A stretch of 64,000 bases of DNA from Alphaproteobacteria bacterium (GTDB lineage Bacteria > Pseudomonadota > Alphaproteobacteria > ATCC43930 > CGMCC-115725), in the NCBI GenBank assembly GCA_028871455.1, contig JAGWNF010000001.1, forward strand, positions 20,349 through 84,348, given 5' to 3'. A program made the translations under genes and the position numbers. Positions 20,801-29,099 of the stretch are shown in pieces. Below the pieces are notes generated by a model. The model did not search any database. It was not told the origin of the DNA and saw nothing but the letters and a program-made list of their open reading frames with translations. Position 1 is the first letter of the stretch, and each line of letters begins with the position of its first letter.

Positions 20801-21850
20801 CTAGCCAGCGCGAGCCGGTTCTTTCGCCGCTGGCTTCTTCAGGTGATCGCGTACCAATAGCTCGGCGATCTGCACCGCGTTGAGCGCCGCGCCCTTGCGC
20901 AGATTGTCGCTAACGACCCAGAGATTAAGACCATGAAGCACCGTGGGGTCGCGGCGAATGCGGCTGACATAGACCGCGTCCTCGCCGGCCGCTTCGACCG
21001 GTGTGACGTAGCCCTCGTCGGCGCGATGATCGACCACAATGACACCCGGCATGCGCTTGAGGGCCTCACGCGCGGTGTCCTCGTCGATTGGGCTCTCGAA
21101 TTCGATGTTTACCGCCTCGGCGTGACCGATGAAGACCGGAACGCGCACGCAAGTCGCCGTCACGGCAATATCCGGATCGAGAATCTTCCGAGTCTCGACG
21201 TCCATCTTCCACTCTTCCTTGGTCACGCCGCCATCGCGGAAGACATCGATATGCGGAATGACGTTGAATGCGATCTGCTTGGTAAAGCACTCGCGCTTGA
21301 TCGGATCGTTGACGTAGACCGAACGCGTCTGGGAGAACAGCTCGTCCATCGCGTCGCGGCCTGCGCCCGATACCGATTGGTAGGTTGCAACGACGACGCG
21401 CTTGATCCGCGCGAGATCGTGCAACGGCTTCAGCGCCACCACCATTTGAATCGTCGAGCAATTCGGATTGGCGATGATGTTGCGCTTCTTGTATTGCGCC
21501 AGCGCCTCCGGATTGACCTCGGGCACGACGAGCGGCACGTCCTTGTCCACGCGGAACTGCGAGGTGTTGTCGACGACGACGCACCCCGCTTTGCCGGCGC
21601 GCGGCGCGTGGACAGCCGAGACCTTGGCCCCCGGCGAGAACAAGCCGATATCGACACCTGTGAAGTCGAAGCTGTCGAGGCTCTCGACCTTAAGCACCTT
21701 GTTCTCGCCATACGAGACTTCGGCACCGATCGAGCGTGTCGACGCGACGGCATGGACCTTGTCGGCTGGAAAATTACGTTCAGCGAGGATGCTCAGCATC
21801 TCGCGGCCGACATTGCCAGTGGCGCCGACTACCGCGACCCGATAACCCAT
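20801..21850 (-). CDS. asd: Aspartate-semialdehyde dehydrogenase
   Basis: NADPH-dependent reduction of aspartyl phosphate, the branch-point step to lysine/DAP, threonine and methionine. The nucleotide-binding N-terminus is VAVVGATGNVGREML. The nucleophile is C131 in IANPNCSTIQMVVAL. SVSGAGRDAMDELF and the substrate-binding RVPVFIGHAEAVNIEF complete the pattern. At 349 aa it is full length. GGAG precedes the ATG. It is first of a minus-strand run and divergent from panB. Confidence 0.97.
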   Translation of the reverse strand: MGYRVAVVGATGNVGREMLSILAERNFPADKVHAVASTRSIGAEVSYGENKVLKVESLDSFDFTGVDIGLFSPGAKVSAVHAPRAGKAGCVVVDNTSQFRVDKDVPLVVPEVNPEALAQYKKRNIIANPNCSTIQMVVALKPLHDLARIKRVVVATYQSVSGAGRDAMDELFSQTRSVYVNDPIKRECFTKQIAFNVIPHIDVFRDGGVTKEEWKMDVETRKILDPDIAVTATCVRVPVFIGHAEAVNIEFESPIDEDTAREALKRMPGVIVVDHRADEGYVTPVEAAGEDAVYVSRIRRDPTVLHGLNLWVVSDNLRKGAALNAVQIAELLVRDHLKKPAAKEPARAG

Positions 21851-21966
21851 TGGAAGCTCCTGCGGAAACTGCGGTTGACTTAAGCCGCTTTACGGCCGCT
21901 GACAAGCCCGGCAATACCCGGCCCGGCCGGTTAAAACGACAGCTGCCCAAATTTGTTGCAGTGCGG

Positions 21967-21972
21967 TATAAT
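21967..21972 (+). promoter_or_regulatory. Possible -10 element for panB
   Basis: A perfect TATAAT stands 29 bases before the panB ATG in the asd-panB divergent gap, but no good -35 hexamer lies at the right spacing. It may be an activator-dependent promoter or a chance match. Confidence 0.3.
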
Positions 21973-22000
21973 TGCCCGGTCCAGCGTGGAGTTCGTCGGT

Positions 22001-22864
22001 ATGAGCGTGGTGGCTCCGGACAGCAAAAAGCGTACGCCGGCCGAGCTTGCTCGGCGCAAGGGCAGTGAGCCGATCGTTGCCCTGACCGCCTACAGCACGC
22101 CGATGGCGCGCGTGCTCGATCCGATCGCCGATCTGCTGTTGGTCGGCGACTCGCTCGGCATGGTGGTCTACGGCTTCGACAGCACACTGCCAGTTACGCT
22201 CGATGTGATGATCGCCCATGGCGCCGCGGCGGTGCGTGGTGCTTCACGTGCCTGCGTCATCGTCGACATGCCGTTCGGCAGCTATCAAGAAAGCCCGGCG
22301 CAGGCATTCAAGAATGCGGCCCGCATCATGGCGGAAACCGGTTGCGCCGGAATCAAGCTCGAGGGCGGCGAGGCCATGGCCGATACGGTGCGGTTCCTGG
22401 TCTTGCGCGGTATTCCTGTCCTGGGTCACATCGGTCTGCAACCGCAATCGGTCAACGTGACCGGCGGCTTTCGCGCCCAGGGCCGCAACGAGGCCGAGGC
22501 CGACCGCGTCATGGCCGATGCCCGTGCGGTCGCCAAAGCCGGCGCCTTCGCCATCGTCATCGAAGGCACCAACGAGCCTGTCGCGCGTCGCGTTACCGAG
22601 GCGATCCCGGTGCCAACCATCGGCATCGGCGCCTCGCCCGCCTGCGACGGCCAAATCCTCGTCACCGAAGATCTGCTCGGCCTGTCGGACGGCCACAAGC
22701 CGCGCTTCGTCAAGCGTTATGCCGAGCTCAACGCGGCGATCGCCGCAGCGGCGACCGCCTATGCCGACGAGGTTCGGAACCGAACGTTCCCCGGCCCCGA
22801 GCATTGCTATGGGCCGACGACGATTGACCGCAGCCAGAAGCCGGCGGCTTCGAACCGGCGCTAG
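22001..22864 (+). CDS. panB: 3-methyl-2-oxobutanoate hydroxymethyltransferase
   Basis: First step of pantothenate synthesis, adding a hydroxymethyl group from methylene-THF to ketoisovalerate. The start at 22001 opens [20 protein letters not shown], just before the conserved PIVALTAYS. Mg2+ and substrate residues are visible: D50 in [12 protein letters not shown]89 in [10 protein letters not shown]119 in IKLEGG, and the catalytic Glu in [18 protein letters not shown] occurs here as [18 protein letters not shown]. At 287 aa it is full length. panC is not nearby. Confidence 0.96.
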   Translation: MSVVAPDSKKRTPAELARRKGSEPIVALTAYSTPMARVLDPIADLLLVGDSLGMVVYGFDSTLPVTLDVMIAHGAAAVRGASRACVIVDMPFGSYQESPAQAFKNAARIMAETGCAGIKLEGGEAMADTVRFLVLRGIPVLGHIGLQPQSVNVTGGFRAQGRNEAEADRVMADARAVAKAGAFAIVIEGTNEPVARRVTEAIPVPTIGIGASPACDGQILVTEDLLGLSDGHKPRFVKRYAELNAAIAAAATAYADEVRNRTFPGPEHCYGPTTIDRSQKPAASNRR

Positions 22865-22870
22865 CGTCGA

Positions 22871-23179
22871 TCAGCTACCGGGCGCGTAGCCCTTGGCGAT
22901 CATGCACTGCGATACGATGTCGGACGATTGCGCTTGATCGCGTGCCTGGTAGGTCTGCTGCACCGTGAACAAGGCACCGGTATCCTGCCAGTCCTTGCCG
23001 CGCGCCGCCAGAATATCCTGATCGATCCGTGCATCCCGCTGCATCGCGGCAGCGGCAAGGTGATTGCACTCTGACAGGTCCTTGGTGACCATCTCCGGCG
23101 TTGCGCCATCCTTGATCCACGGTTTGCTGGCGCAGCCGAACAGCAAGAGGACGACCGCGAGACCAACGATTCGTTTCAT
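22871..23179 (-). CDS. Small putative lipoprotein
   Basis: A 102-residue secreted protein of unknown function. The ATG at 23179 has GGAGGAAG upstream and begins MKRIVGLAVVLLLFGCASKP, a lipoprotein signal with lipobox LFGC and Cys at about residue 15. The mature part is helical and Gln/Asp-rich, with two further cysteines (ECNHLAAAAM and VSQCMIAKGYAP) that could pair. The C-terminal CMIAKGY pattern recurs in small proteobacterial lipoproteins. It converges with panB. Confidence 0.7.
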   Translation of the reverse strand: MKRIVGLAVVLLLFGCASKPWIKDGATPEMVTKDLSECNHLAAAAMQRDARIDQDILAARGKDWQDTGALFTVQQTYQARDQAQSSDIVSQCMIAKGYAPGS

Positions 23180-23217
23180 GCGTACGTCTTCCTCCGGCAA
23201 GCGCCGGAATCCTACCC

Positions 23218-24063
23218 TCAAAACCGCCCGGATTGATAGTCGGCAATCGCTTGGCGAATCTCGACGGGCGTGTTCATGACGAATGGACCGTAGCGTGCGA
23301 TCGGCTCATGGAGCGGTTTGCCGCCCGCAAGCAGCGCGCGGCCCGGACCGCCACCCAACCGGACTGCCTCGCCGGCACCGAGCACCGCGACATGTCCACG
23401 CGCAACCGGCGTCGCCGGCTCGCCGATCGCGGCTTCACCGTCGAACACATAAGCGAAAACGTTATGTGCCACCGGCACCGGAATCGAGATTTCGGCAGCG
23501 CCGGAAAGTGCGATGTCGAGCAGTAGCGGCTCGGTGACGATGTCAGCGACCGGCCCCGTGGCACCGCCGAACGCGCCAGCCAGCACGCGAACCTTGGCAC
23601 CGCCAGCGACCGCAACCTCCGGTATGCGGCCGGGCTCGATGTCCTGGTAGCGCGGTGCCATCATCTTGTGGCGTGCCAGCAGGTTGACCCAAAGCTGAAA
23701 GCCCCACATCAGACCGTCTTGCTGCTCGGGCATCTCGGAATGGACGATGCCGCGGCCAGCAGTCATCCATTGCACGCTGCCCGGTATGAGCAGACCGCTG
23801 TTTCCTTTGTTGTCGCCATGACGCATGCGCCCGGCAAGCACATAGGTCACAGTCTCAAAACCGCGATGCGGATGCTCGGGGAAGCCGCCAACATAATCGG
23901 CACCGTCATCGGAACGGATTTCATCGAGCAGCAGGAAAGGATCGAGAGAATCGAGCAGCGGACCGCCGATGACGCGCGTGAGTTTGACACCAGCACCGTC
24001 ATTGGCCGGAATCCCGCGGACTACCTTGGCGACGGGCCGGGTCGTCGTTACCGGATCATGCAT
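23218..24063 (-). CDS. Pirin family protein
   Basis: Bicupin metalloprotein of the pirin family; members include quercetinase-like enzymes and regulators. The N-terminal cupin holds the metal ligands: two His in PEHPHRGFETVTYVL, and His/Glu in GRGIVHSEMPEQ. The C-terminal cupin ends with the family motif VMNTPVEIRQAIADYQSGRF. The start is the ATG at 24063 (MHDPVTTTRPVAKV); longer in-frame sequence upstream overlaps a DUF1289 gene and is not pirin-like. 281 aa is normal. It follows the DUF1289 gene with a gap of 70 bases. Confidence 0.92.
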   Translation of the reverse strand: MHDPVTTTRPVAKVVRGIPANDGAGVKLTRVIGGPLLDSLDPFLLLDEIRSDDGADYVGGFPEHPHRGFETVTYVLAGRMRHGDNKGNSGLLIPGSVQWMTAGRGIVHSEMPEQQDGLMWGFQLWVNLLARHKMMAPRYQDIEPGRIPEVAVAGGAKVRVLAGAFGGATGPVADIVTEPLLLDIALSGAAEISIPVPVAHNVFAYVFDGEAAIGEPATPVARGHVAVLGAGEAVRLGGGPGRALLAGGKPLHEPIARYGPFVMNTPVEIRQAIADYQSGRF

Positions 24064-24133
24064 CGGAACGCTCTCTTGCCTACTCCATATAGGCGCACCG
24101 CGCCCATATTGCGAACGCGGGGGCGCGTGGCTG

Positions 24134-24304
24134 TCATCGGCTCCGCCGGGAAGCCGCGGTTTCCAGCACGCGACGCCGCCCCGCGTCGTCGAGAGTAGGC
24201 CAAGCCGCGATTTCGGCGAGCGTTCGGCCGCAACCGCGGCACAGCCCGGTCTGTGGATCGACGACACATACGCGAACGCAGGGGGAGGCGACGGCGTCGT
24301 TCAC
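24134..24304 (-). CDS. DUF1289 family small cysteine-rich protein
   Basis: A 56-residue protein with a GTG start. The family pattern is clear: SPCVRVCVVDPQTGLCRGCG followed by RTLAEIAAW, with four cysteines (9, 13, 22, 25) arranged C-x3-C-x8-C-x2-C that probably bind a metal or Fe-S cluster. The GTG overlaps the TGA of the upstream DUF4340 gene (GTGA), a classical coupling arrangement, so it is probably the last gene of the ABC unit. The role of DUF1289 is unknown. Confidence 0.8.
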   Translation of the reverse strand: MNDAVASPCVRVCVVDPQTGLCRGCGRTLAEIAAWPTLDDAGRRRVLETAASRRSR

Positions 24305-25332
24305 GACGATTTGGCCGGCTCGATCAGGCCCGAGAGCGTCGTCTTCAAGAGACCGGTCTTGTAATCGGAAAGGGCAAATAACCAGCCTTTGGTCTTGGTG
24401 TTGATCGCCTCGGCGTGCGCGGTTGCAGCGCCGGTGCCACTGGCACTGATTCGTACCCAGTTCGTCTTACTCTGCTGTGCAATATCGACCGTCACTGTCA
24501 GACCGTCGAACGTGGTGAAGCGGGCTCGTGAAATTCCCTTTTCCGGGAACGCGAACAGCGCCGCAGGCTCTACGTCGGCGAGTTCGAGCGACACCAGGGC
24601 ACCGGCGGGTTCGTCCAACGCGTCCGCGTCTTTGAGCTTTTTGCCTTTGGGCACCGGATTCACGAGGTGGAACTTTTCGCCCGCTGCCCCACGCAAGATC
24701 GTGACGTTGCGGCCGTCCGCGGCGATGAATTCCGCCTCCTTGACCGACGCAGCAGGAACGTCGAGCAGGGATTTATCGAGCCACGCCGTCGCGTCGCCCG
24801 AGAGATCGAGCGAGCCGCTTGCCAGCCAACTCTGCACATCGCCCGGCTTGCGCAGATAAAGCCCATCATTGCCGCCGCCGAGCTCATCATATTTGCTCTT
24901 GCCGGCAATGATATCGCCCAGCAGCTTGCCCTTATCGTCGGCAACGGTGATGAGTGTCGACTTCGAAATCGGCTTTCCGGCATCCTCGACATCGAGCCGC
25001 GAATAAAGCCGTGGCTCACGCGTCTTGGGTTCGATATAACGAAGTTCGGCAAGGCCAAGCAACAACCGGCGCACGCGCTGGGGCTCGGCGGGCCAATCGT
25101 TTTTTTCCTCAACCTGCCAACCATCGGTGTCGCGCTTGAGCGTCACCTTTCGCGTGCCGTGCACCATCGTCACGCGATCGACGGTCTGCAGTTGAGAGCT
25201 GAGGTCGGGCAGAACGAGCATGCCGACGAGAGGGTTTCGCGCCGTCGATGGTCCGCCTAGAGTGGAGAGCACCGCGAGCGCGACGGCGACCGCGGTCGCC
25301 GCCAGCAAACCCAGCAAACCTGATTGTCGCAT
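24301..25332 (-). CDS. DUF4340 domain-containing protein (Gld-type ABC auxiliary)
   Basis: Membrane-anchored periplasmic protein of the DUF4340 family, usually encoded with GldG-like ABC subunits. The ATG at 25332 gives MRQSGLLGLLAATAVAVALA, one N-terminal transmembrane anchor; a TTG at 25350 overlapping the previous stop is an alternative. The rest is an extended beta-rich domain typical of DUF4340 (VDRVTMVHGTRKVTLKRD, then WQVEEKNDWPAEPQRVRRLL). About 343 aa. It follows the GldG-like gene and is coupled through GTGA to the DUF1289 gene. Confidence 0.85.
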   Translation of the reverse strand: MRQSGLLGLLAATAVAVALAVLSTLGGPSTARNPLVGMLVLPDLSSQLQTVDRVTMVHGTRKVTLKRDTDGWQVEEKNDWPAEPQRVRRLLLGLAELRYIEPKTREPRLYSRLDVEDAGKPISKSTLITVADDKGKLLGDIIAGKSKYDELGGGNDGLYLRKPGDVQSWLASGSLDLSGDATAWLDKSLLDVPAASVKEAEFIAADGRNVTILRGAAGEKFHLVNPVPKGKKLKDADALDEPAGALVSLELADVEPAALFAFPEKGISRARFTTFDGLTVTVDIAQQSKTNWVRISASGTGAATAHAEAINTKTKGWLFALSDYKTGLLKTTLSGLIEPAKSS

Positions 25333-25346
25333 GCCGCCTGCCTTTC

Positions 25347-27275
25347 TCAACCGACCGTGGCCCGCCGCTGCCGATGCCGCATGCGGACGGCGCCGATCAT
25401 CACGGCAGCAACCGCGACCAGGATCGGGATGAAACCGATGCTGAAGAATTCGATCCAGCTCCGCAGCCGATCGATATTCTCGCGTTCCGCGAGTTGCACC
25501 TGCCGCAACTGGCGACGCGTTGCCAGCAGCTGCGCGCGGAAATTCTCGATGGCCTCGTTCTGCGCCGCGTCGACCGTACCGGTCGCGCGGGCGCCTTTGT
25601 CGCGCAGATCCTTGAGTTTTTGCTCAGTGTCTTTGAGTTTATCCTCGAGCGCCTTCTCGTTCGCCTGGTAGCGTTCGTCCGCGGCCCGCTGGATGTCCTG
25701 GACCAGCACGAACGGTCGGACCGCAGTACCGCGCGTGCGCAGGCCGATGAGATCGGAACCGCCGGCCAGGACATCGATCGCATCGGTGACGAAATCACCG
25801 TTGCTGGCGGTAGGTACGGCGACGCGTTGACCGAAGAAATTCCGCACCTGGACCCAAAACCGGTCGTCGAGGATGTCGGTGTCGGCGACCGCGACGATAT
25901 CAATCGGCTTGGCCGCGACCTTCACTTGCGGCGATGCCATATCGTCCTTCTTGTCGGTTTTATCGGCCACTGCCGTCTTGTCTAGGCTGGATTTCGGCGG
26001 GCCGTTCGGAAACGCCGTTGTTGCCGGGCCAGTGACCTGTGCTGCGATGACGAACTTCTTTCCGCTTGGCTTGAAGTCGGCCAGCAGGGCTGCAGGATCC
26101 GGCGTCTGGAACTTGTCAGCCGGAATCGCCATTGAGTCGGCGGACGTGGTGATCAATGGCGTAAAGGTTGTCTTCGCGCTCGCGATCTTTTCGAGAATGC
26201 CGGGAGTCCCGACGTCGATTTGTGAAAGATCGGCCGTGATCGGATTGTCACGATTGAAGTTGTCTGCCTTGAGCGTCAACCAGCCGACGTAATCGACCGG
26301 CTCTATATCGGTCGCAGTGCCGGCGTTGACTCGCTGGGCATCGGCGCGGTCGGCTGCAACCGTCTTCGGCACCATGCGCAAGCCCCAAGCCGTAAACAGC
26401 TTATCGAGATTGCCGTCATTTGGCGCATCCGGTGGATTGAGCTGGCTTGGGTGGAGTCGTTGCGTTTCCGAATCCGGGTCGACGAAAACCAGCGCTCTTC
26501 CACCCTTGAGGACGAACTGATCAATGGCATAAAGCGTCTTGTCGGAAAGGTTTTGTGGTTGCACTAGCATCAGCACGTCGACGTCGCCCGGCACCTTGTC
26601 AAAGTCGGTACCGAGCGATTTCACGGTGTAGAGCTGCCGCAACTGGTCGAGAACGACATATGGCACCAGCGGACGACCCTGCATCGCCGCCATAAGATCG
26701 CCTTCGAGCGGCAGTTGCGTCGCGAGACCGACGACGGCCTTGTGCGGATTGGCGAGACCGACGATCAGCTTCGTCAGATCATATTCGAGGAAGCGCTCGC
26801 GATCAGGTTGAAAGAACGAAATGATCGCTTGATCGTCCGTGGAATTGGTCCCGGCGAGCCCGAAATAAACTTTCTCGCCGCTCTGATCGAGCGGCACGCC
26901 TTGGAGACCGAACGCGACGGCACGGTCCTCGACCGGCGAGAACGGCTCAGGATCGAGAATCCGAAGCACGATCTTGCCCTTCGCGAGCACCGCGTATTCC
27001 TGCAGCATCTCGCGCACACGATCGGCAAAGACGCCATAGGTCGGAATCTCGCGGCCAAGCTGCGGCGAATAATAGAACCGTAACGTGATCGGTTCGTCGA
27101 TCTTGGCAAGTACGGCACGAGTCGCCGACGATAACGTATAGAGCCCCCGCTGTGTGAGGTCGATGCGCGTTTCTGCCAGCCAGTTGCTGGCGATGACATT
27201 CACCGCGAGAAAGAGCACGACGGCCGCAAGGAGCGACGTGAACGCGATGGCGCGGCGCGATAGGTGCAAAGTCAT
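25347..27275 (-). CDS. GldG-like ABC transporter auxiliary subunit
   Basis: Large (642 aa) membrane protein of the GldG/ABC_transp_aux family. It has an N-terminal transmembrane helix (about 10-32, AFTSLLAAVVLFLAVNVIAS), a long periplasmic domain beginning with the family text RIDLTQRGLYTLSSATRAVL, and a C-terminal helix near 610-632 followed by a short basic tail. VLMLVQPQNLSDKTLYAIDQ and GGRALVFVDPDSE are typical. A coiled coil (about 545-600, rich in Glu/Lys/Gln) precedes the last helix. The gldA-gldF-gldG-DUF4340 order occurs in many non-gliding bacteria; the substrate is unknown. Confidence 0.9.
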   Translation of the reverse strand: MTLHLSRRAIAFTSLLAAVVLFLAVNVIASNWLAETRIDLTQRGLYTLSSATRAVLAKIDEPITLRFYYSPQLGREIPTYGVFADRVREMLQEYAVLAKGKIVLRILDPEPFSPVEDRAVAFGLQGVPLDQSGEKVYFGLAGTNSTDDQAIISFFQPDRERFLEYDLTKLIVGLANPHKAVVGLATQLPLEGDLMAAMQGRPLVPYVVLDQLRQLYTVKSLGTDFDKVPGDVDVLMLVQPQNLSDKTLYAIDQFVLKGGRALVFVDPDSETQRLHPSQLNPPDAPNDGNLDKLFTAWGLRMVPKTVAADRADAQRVNAGTATDIEPVDYVGWLTLKADNFNRDNPITADLSQIDVGTPGILEKIASAKTTFTPLITTSADSMAIPADKFQTPDPAALLADFKPSGKKFVIAAQVTGPATTAFPNGPPKSSLDKTAVADKTDKKDDMASPQVKVAAKPIDIVAVADTDILDDRFWVQVRNFFGQRVAVPTASNGDFVTDAIDVLAGGSDLIGLRTRGTAVRPFVLVQDIQRAADERYQANEKALEDKLKDTEQKLKDLRDKGARATGTVDAAQNEAIENFRAQLLATRRQLRQVQLAERENIDRLRSWIEFFSIGFIPILVAVAAVMIGAVRMRHRQRRATVG

Positions 27276-27282
27276 CGCCGCC

Positions 27283-28017
27283 TCAATTCGTTTTCTTCAG
27301 CTCGACGATGGCGGCGTTGACGTAGAGAAACAGTGCGATCACCGAGACGAAGAAAACCGCGTCGGGTGCCTCGATCACGCCCCGCATGATGGCGTTGAAG
27401 TGCGTCAGGAAGCTGAACGACGCGACGAGGTTGATCAGACCTGTCGGCGCCCACGGCGTCAGGAATCCAAGCACGATGGACGAACCGCTGACGGTCAGGA
27501 CAAAACAAGCGGCTGCGGTGATGACGAATGCGATAACCTGGTTCTTAGTGAGAGCGGACAGCGCCGCGCCGATCGCGAGGAACGCACCGGCCATCAGCAG
27601 GCTGCCGATATAGCTTGCCAGAATCACGCCGTTGTCAGGGCTGCCGAGAATGTTGACCGTGATCCAGAACGGGAAGGTCAGCGCCAGCGCGATCGCGGTG
27701 AAGGCCCAGGCAGCAAGAAACTTGCCGACCACGGCCGCGCCGATCGATACCGGCAGCGTCAGGAAGAGCTCGATTGTGCCGCTTTTGCGCTCTTCGGCCC
27801 AGAGCCGCATCGTCAGCGCGGGAATCAGCACAAGATAGAGCCAAGGATGGAAATTAAAAAATGGCAGCAGATCCGCCTGGCCGCGATCGAAGAAGTTGCC
27901 AACAAAAAACGCGAGTGCGCCCGCCATCACCAGAAAGATGACGATGAACACATAAGCCAACGGTGTCGTGAAATAACTGGCGAGCTCGCGGCGGAAAATG
28001 ACCCAAGTGGCGTGCAC
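27283..28017 (-). CDS. ABC-2 type transporter permease (GldF-like)
   Basis: Six-helix permease that pairs with the ATPase encoded just upstream. The GTG at 28017 is preferred: GAGG stands upstream and translation starts at (M)HATWVIFRRELASYFTTP, the usual GldF N-terminus. An ATG at 28056 would add 13 residues and overlap the ATPase gene by 29 bases. Family markers are PLAYVFIVIFLVMAGALAFF and MRLWAEERKSGTIELFLTLP. About 244 aa. It belongs to the same unit as the ATPase, GldG-like and DUF4340 genes. Confidence 0.9.
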   Translation of the reverse strand: MHATWVIFRRELASYFTTPLAYVFIVIFLVMAGALAFFVGNFFDRGQADLLPFFNFHPWLYLVLIPALTMRLWAEERKSGTIELFLTLPVSIGAAVVGKFLAAWAFTAIALALTFPFWITVNILGSPDNGVILASYIGSLLMAGAFLAIGAALSALTKNQVIAFVITAAACFVLTVSGSSIVLGFLTPWAPTGLINLVASFSFLTHFNAIMRGVIEAPDAVFFVSVIALFLYVNAAIVELKKTN

Positions 28018-28027
28018 GTGGCGTGCC

Positions 28028-28960
28028 TCAGGCCGTGATCGTGCGGAAAACTTCATCGAGCCGGCCGCGCTCGACGCTTAGGCCACGGACGGCCCAGCCG
28101 GCGGTACGCACGAGGTCGGTCACTTCGCCAACGATCGGTCGGCCGCCGCGCGGCAGAACCAGAAGCGCGCCACCTTCGAGATCGACGACCCGCTCGACCG
28201 CCACCACGCCGGGTAAGCGACGCAACGCCGTCTCGGCTTCGTCATGGCCGTCGGCCAGGTTCACGCGGACTGCATTATGCAGCCGCGAGCGTGCGGCCAG
28301 CTCCACGGGCGTGGCGTCCGCCAGAAGCCGACCGGCGGCGATGATGATCGCGCGCGTGCAGACCGCCTCCACCTCTTCGAGCAGATGGGTCGAGATGACG
28401 ATGACCTTCTCGGGCGCCAGCGCCTTGATGAGCGTTCGCACCTCGTGTTTCTGATTCGGATCGAGTCCGTCGGTTGGTTCGTCGAGAATCAGGACATCCG
28501 GATCGTGCAACAGCGCCTGAGCCAAGCCGACGCGACGCTTAAAGCCCTTCGACAGAGTTTCAATCGGCTGCTCCATCACGGAAACGAGGGCCGTGCGCGC
28601 GACCGCGAGATCGATCCGGCGCCTAGCCTCATCGCCCGCGAAACCGCGGATTTCGGCGATGAAGCGCAGGAAGCTGCGTGGCGACATGTCCGGATAGGCG
28701 GGTGCACCTTCGGGTAGATAACCAATGCGGCGCTTGGCCCCGATCGAATCGGCGACAATGTCGGCGCCACACACCACCGCCGTGCCGTCCGTCGGCGCCA
28801 GGAAACCGGTGATCATCTTCATCGTCGTCGACTTGCCGGCGCCATTCGGACCGAGAAAGCCCAAAACCTCGCCGCGGGTGACCGAGAACGAGATGTGATC
28901 GACGGCGAGGATCGAGCCGAATCGGCGGGTCAGGTCGCGGACCTCGATCATCTCGGTCAT
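28028..28960 (-). CDS. ABC transporter ATP-binding protein (GldA/CcmA type)
   Basis: Nucleotide-binding subunit of the exporter. Walker A is GPNGAGKST (about 38-46), the signature is LSKGFKRRVGLAQALLHDP, Walker B is VLILDEPTDGLDPNQ, and the switch His is in VIVISTHLLEEVEA. The C-terminal 80 residues form the regulatory extension seen in GldA-like ATPases. 310 aa. It leads a four- or five-gene unit with the permease, GldG-like, DUF4340 and DUF1289 genes. Confidence 0.95.
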   Translation of the reverse strand: MTEMIEVRDLTRRFGSILAVDHISFSVTRGEVLGFLGPNGAGKSTTMKMITGFLAPTDGTAVVCGADIVADSIGAKRRIGYLPEGAPAYPDMSPRSFLRFIAEIRGFAGDEARRRIDLAVARTALVSVMEQPIETLSKGFKRRVGLAQALLHDPDVLILDEPTDGLDPNQKHEVRTLIKALAPEKVIVISTHLLEEVEAVCTRAIIIAAGRLLADATPVELAARSRLHNAVRVNLADGHDEAETALRRLPGVVAVERVVDLEGGALLVLPRGGRPIVGEVTDLVRTAGWAVRGLSVERGRLDEVFRTITA

Positions 28961-29099
28961 TGAAATTCGGTCCGGGATTGGGTGTGCATGCCGGTCGTGC
29001 CGCCATGCGACATGTGCGGCGCTTTACGCTGGGGAATCAAGCACGTTCAAAAGGACACTCGACACTTAATTCACTGTAATGTCCCATGCGCACCAAAGG

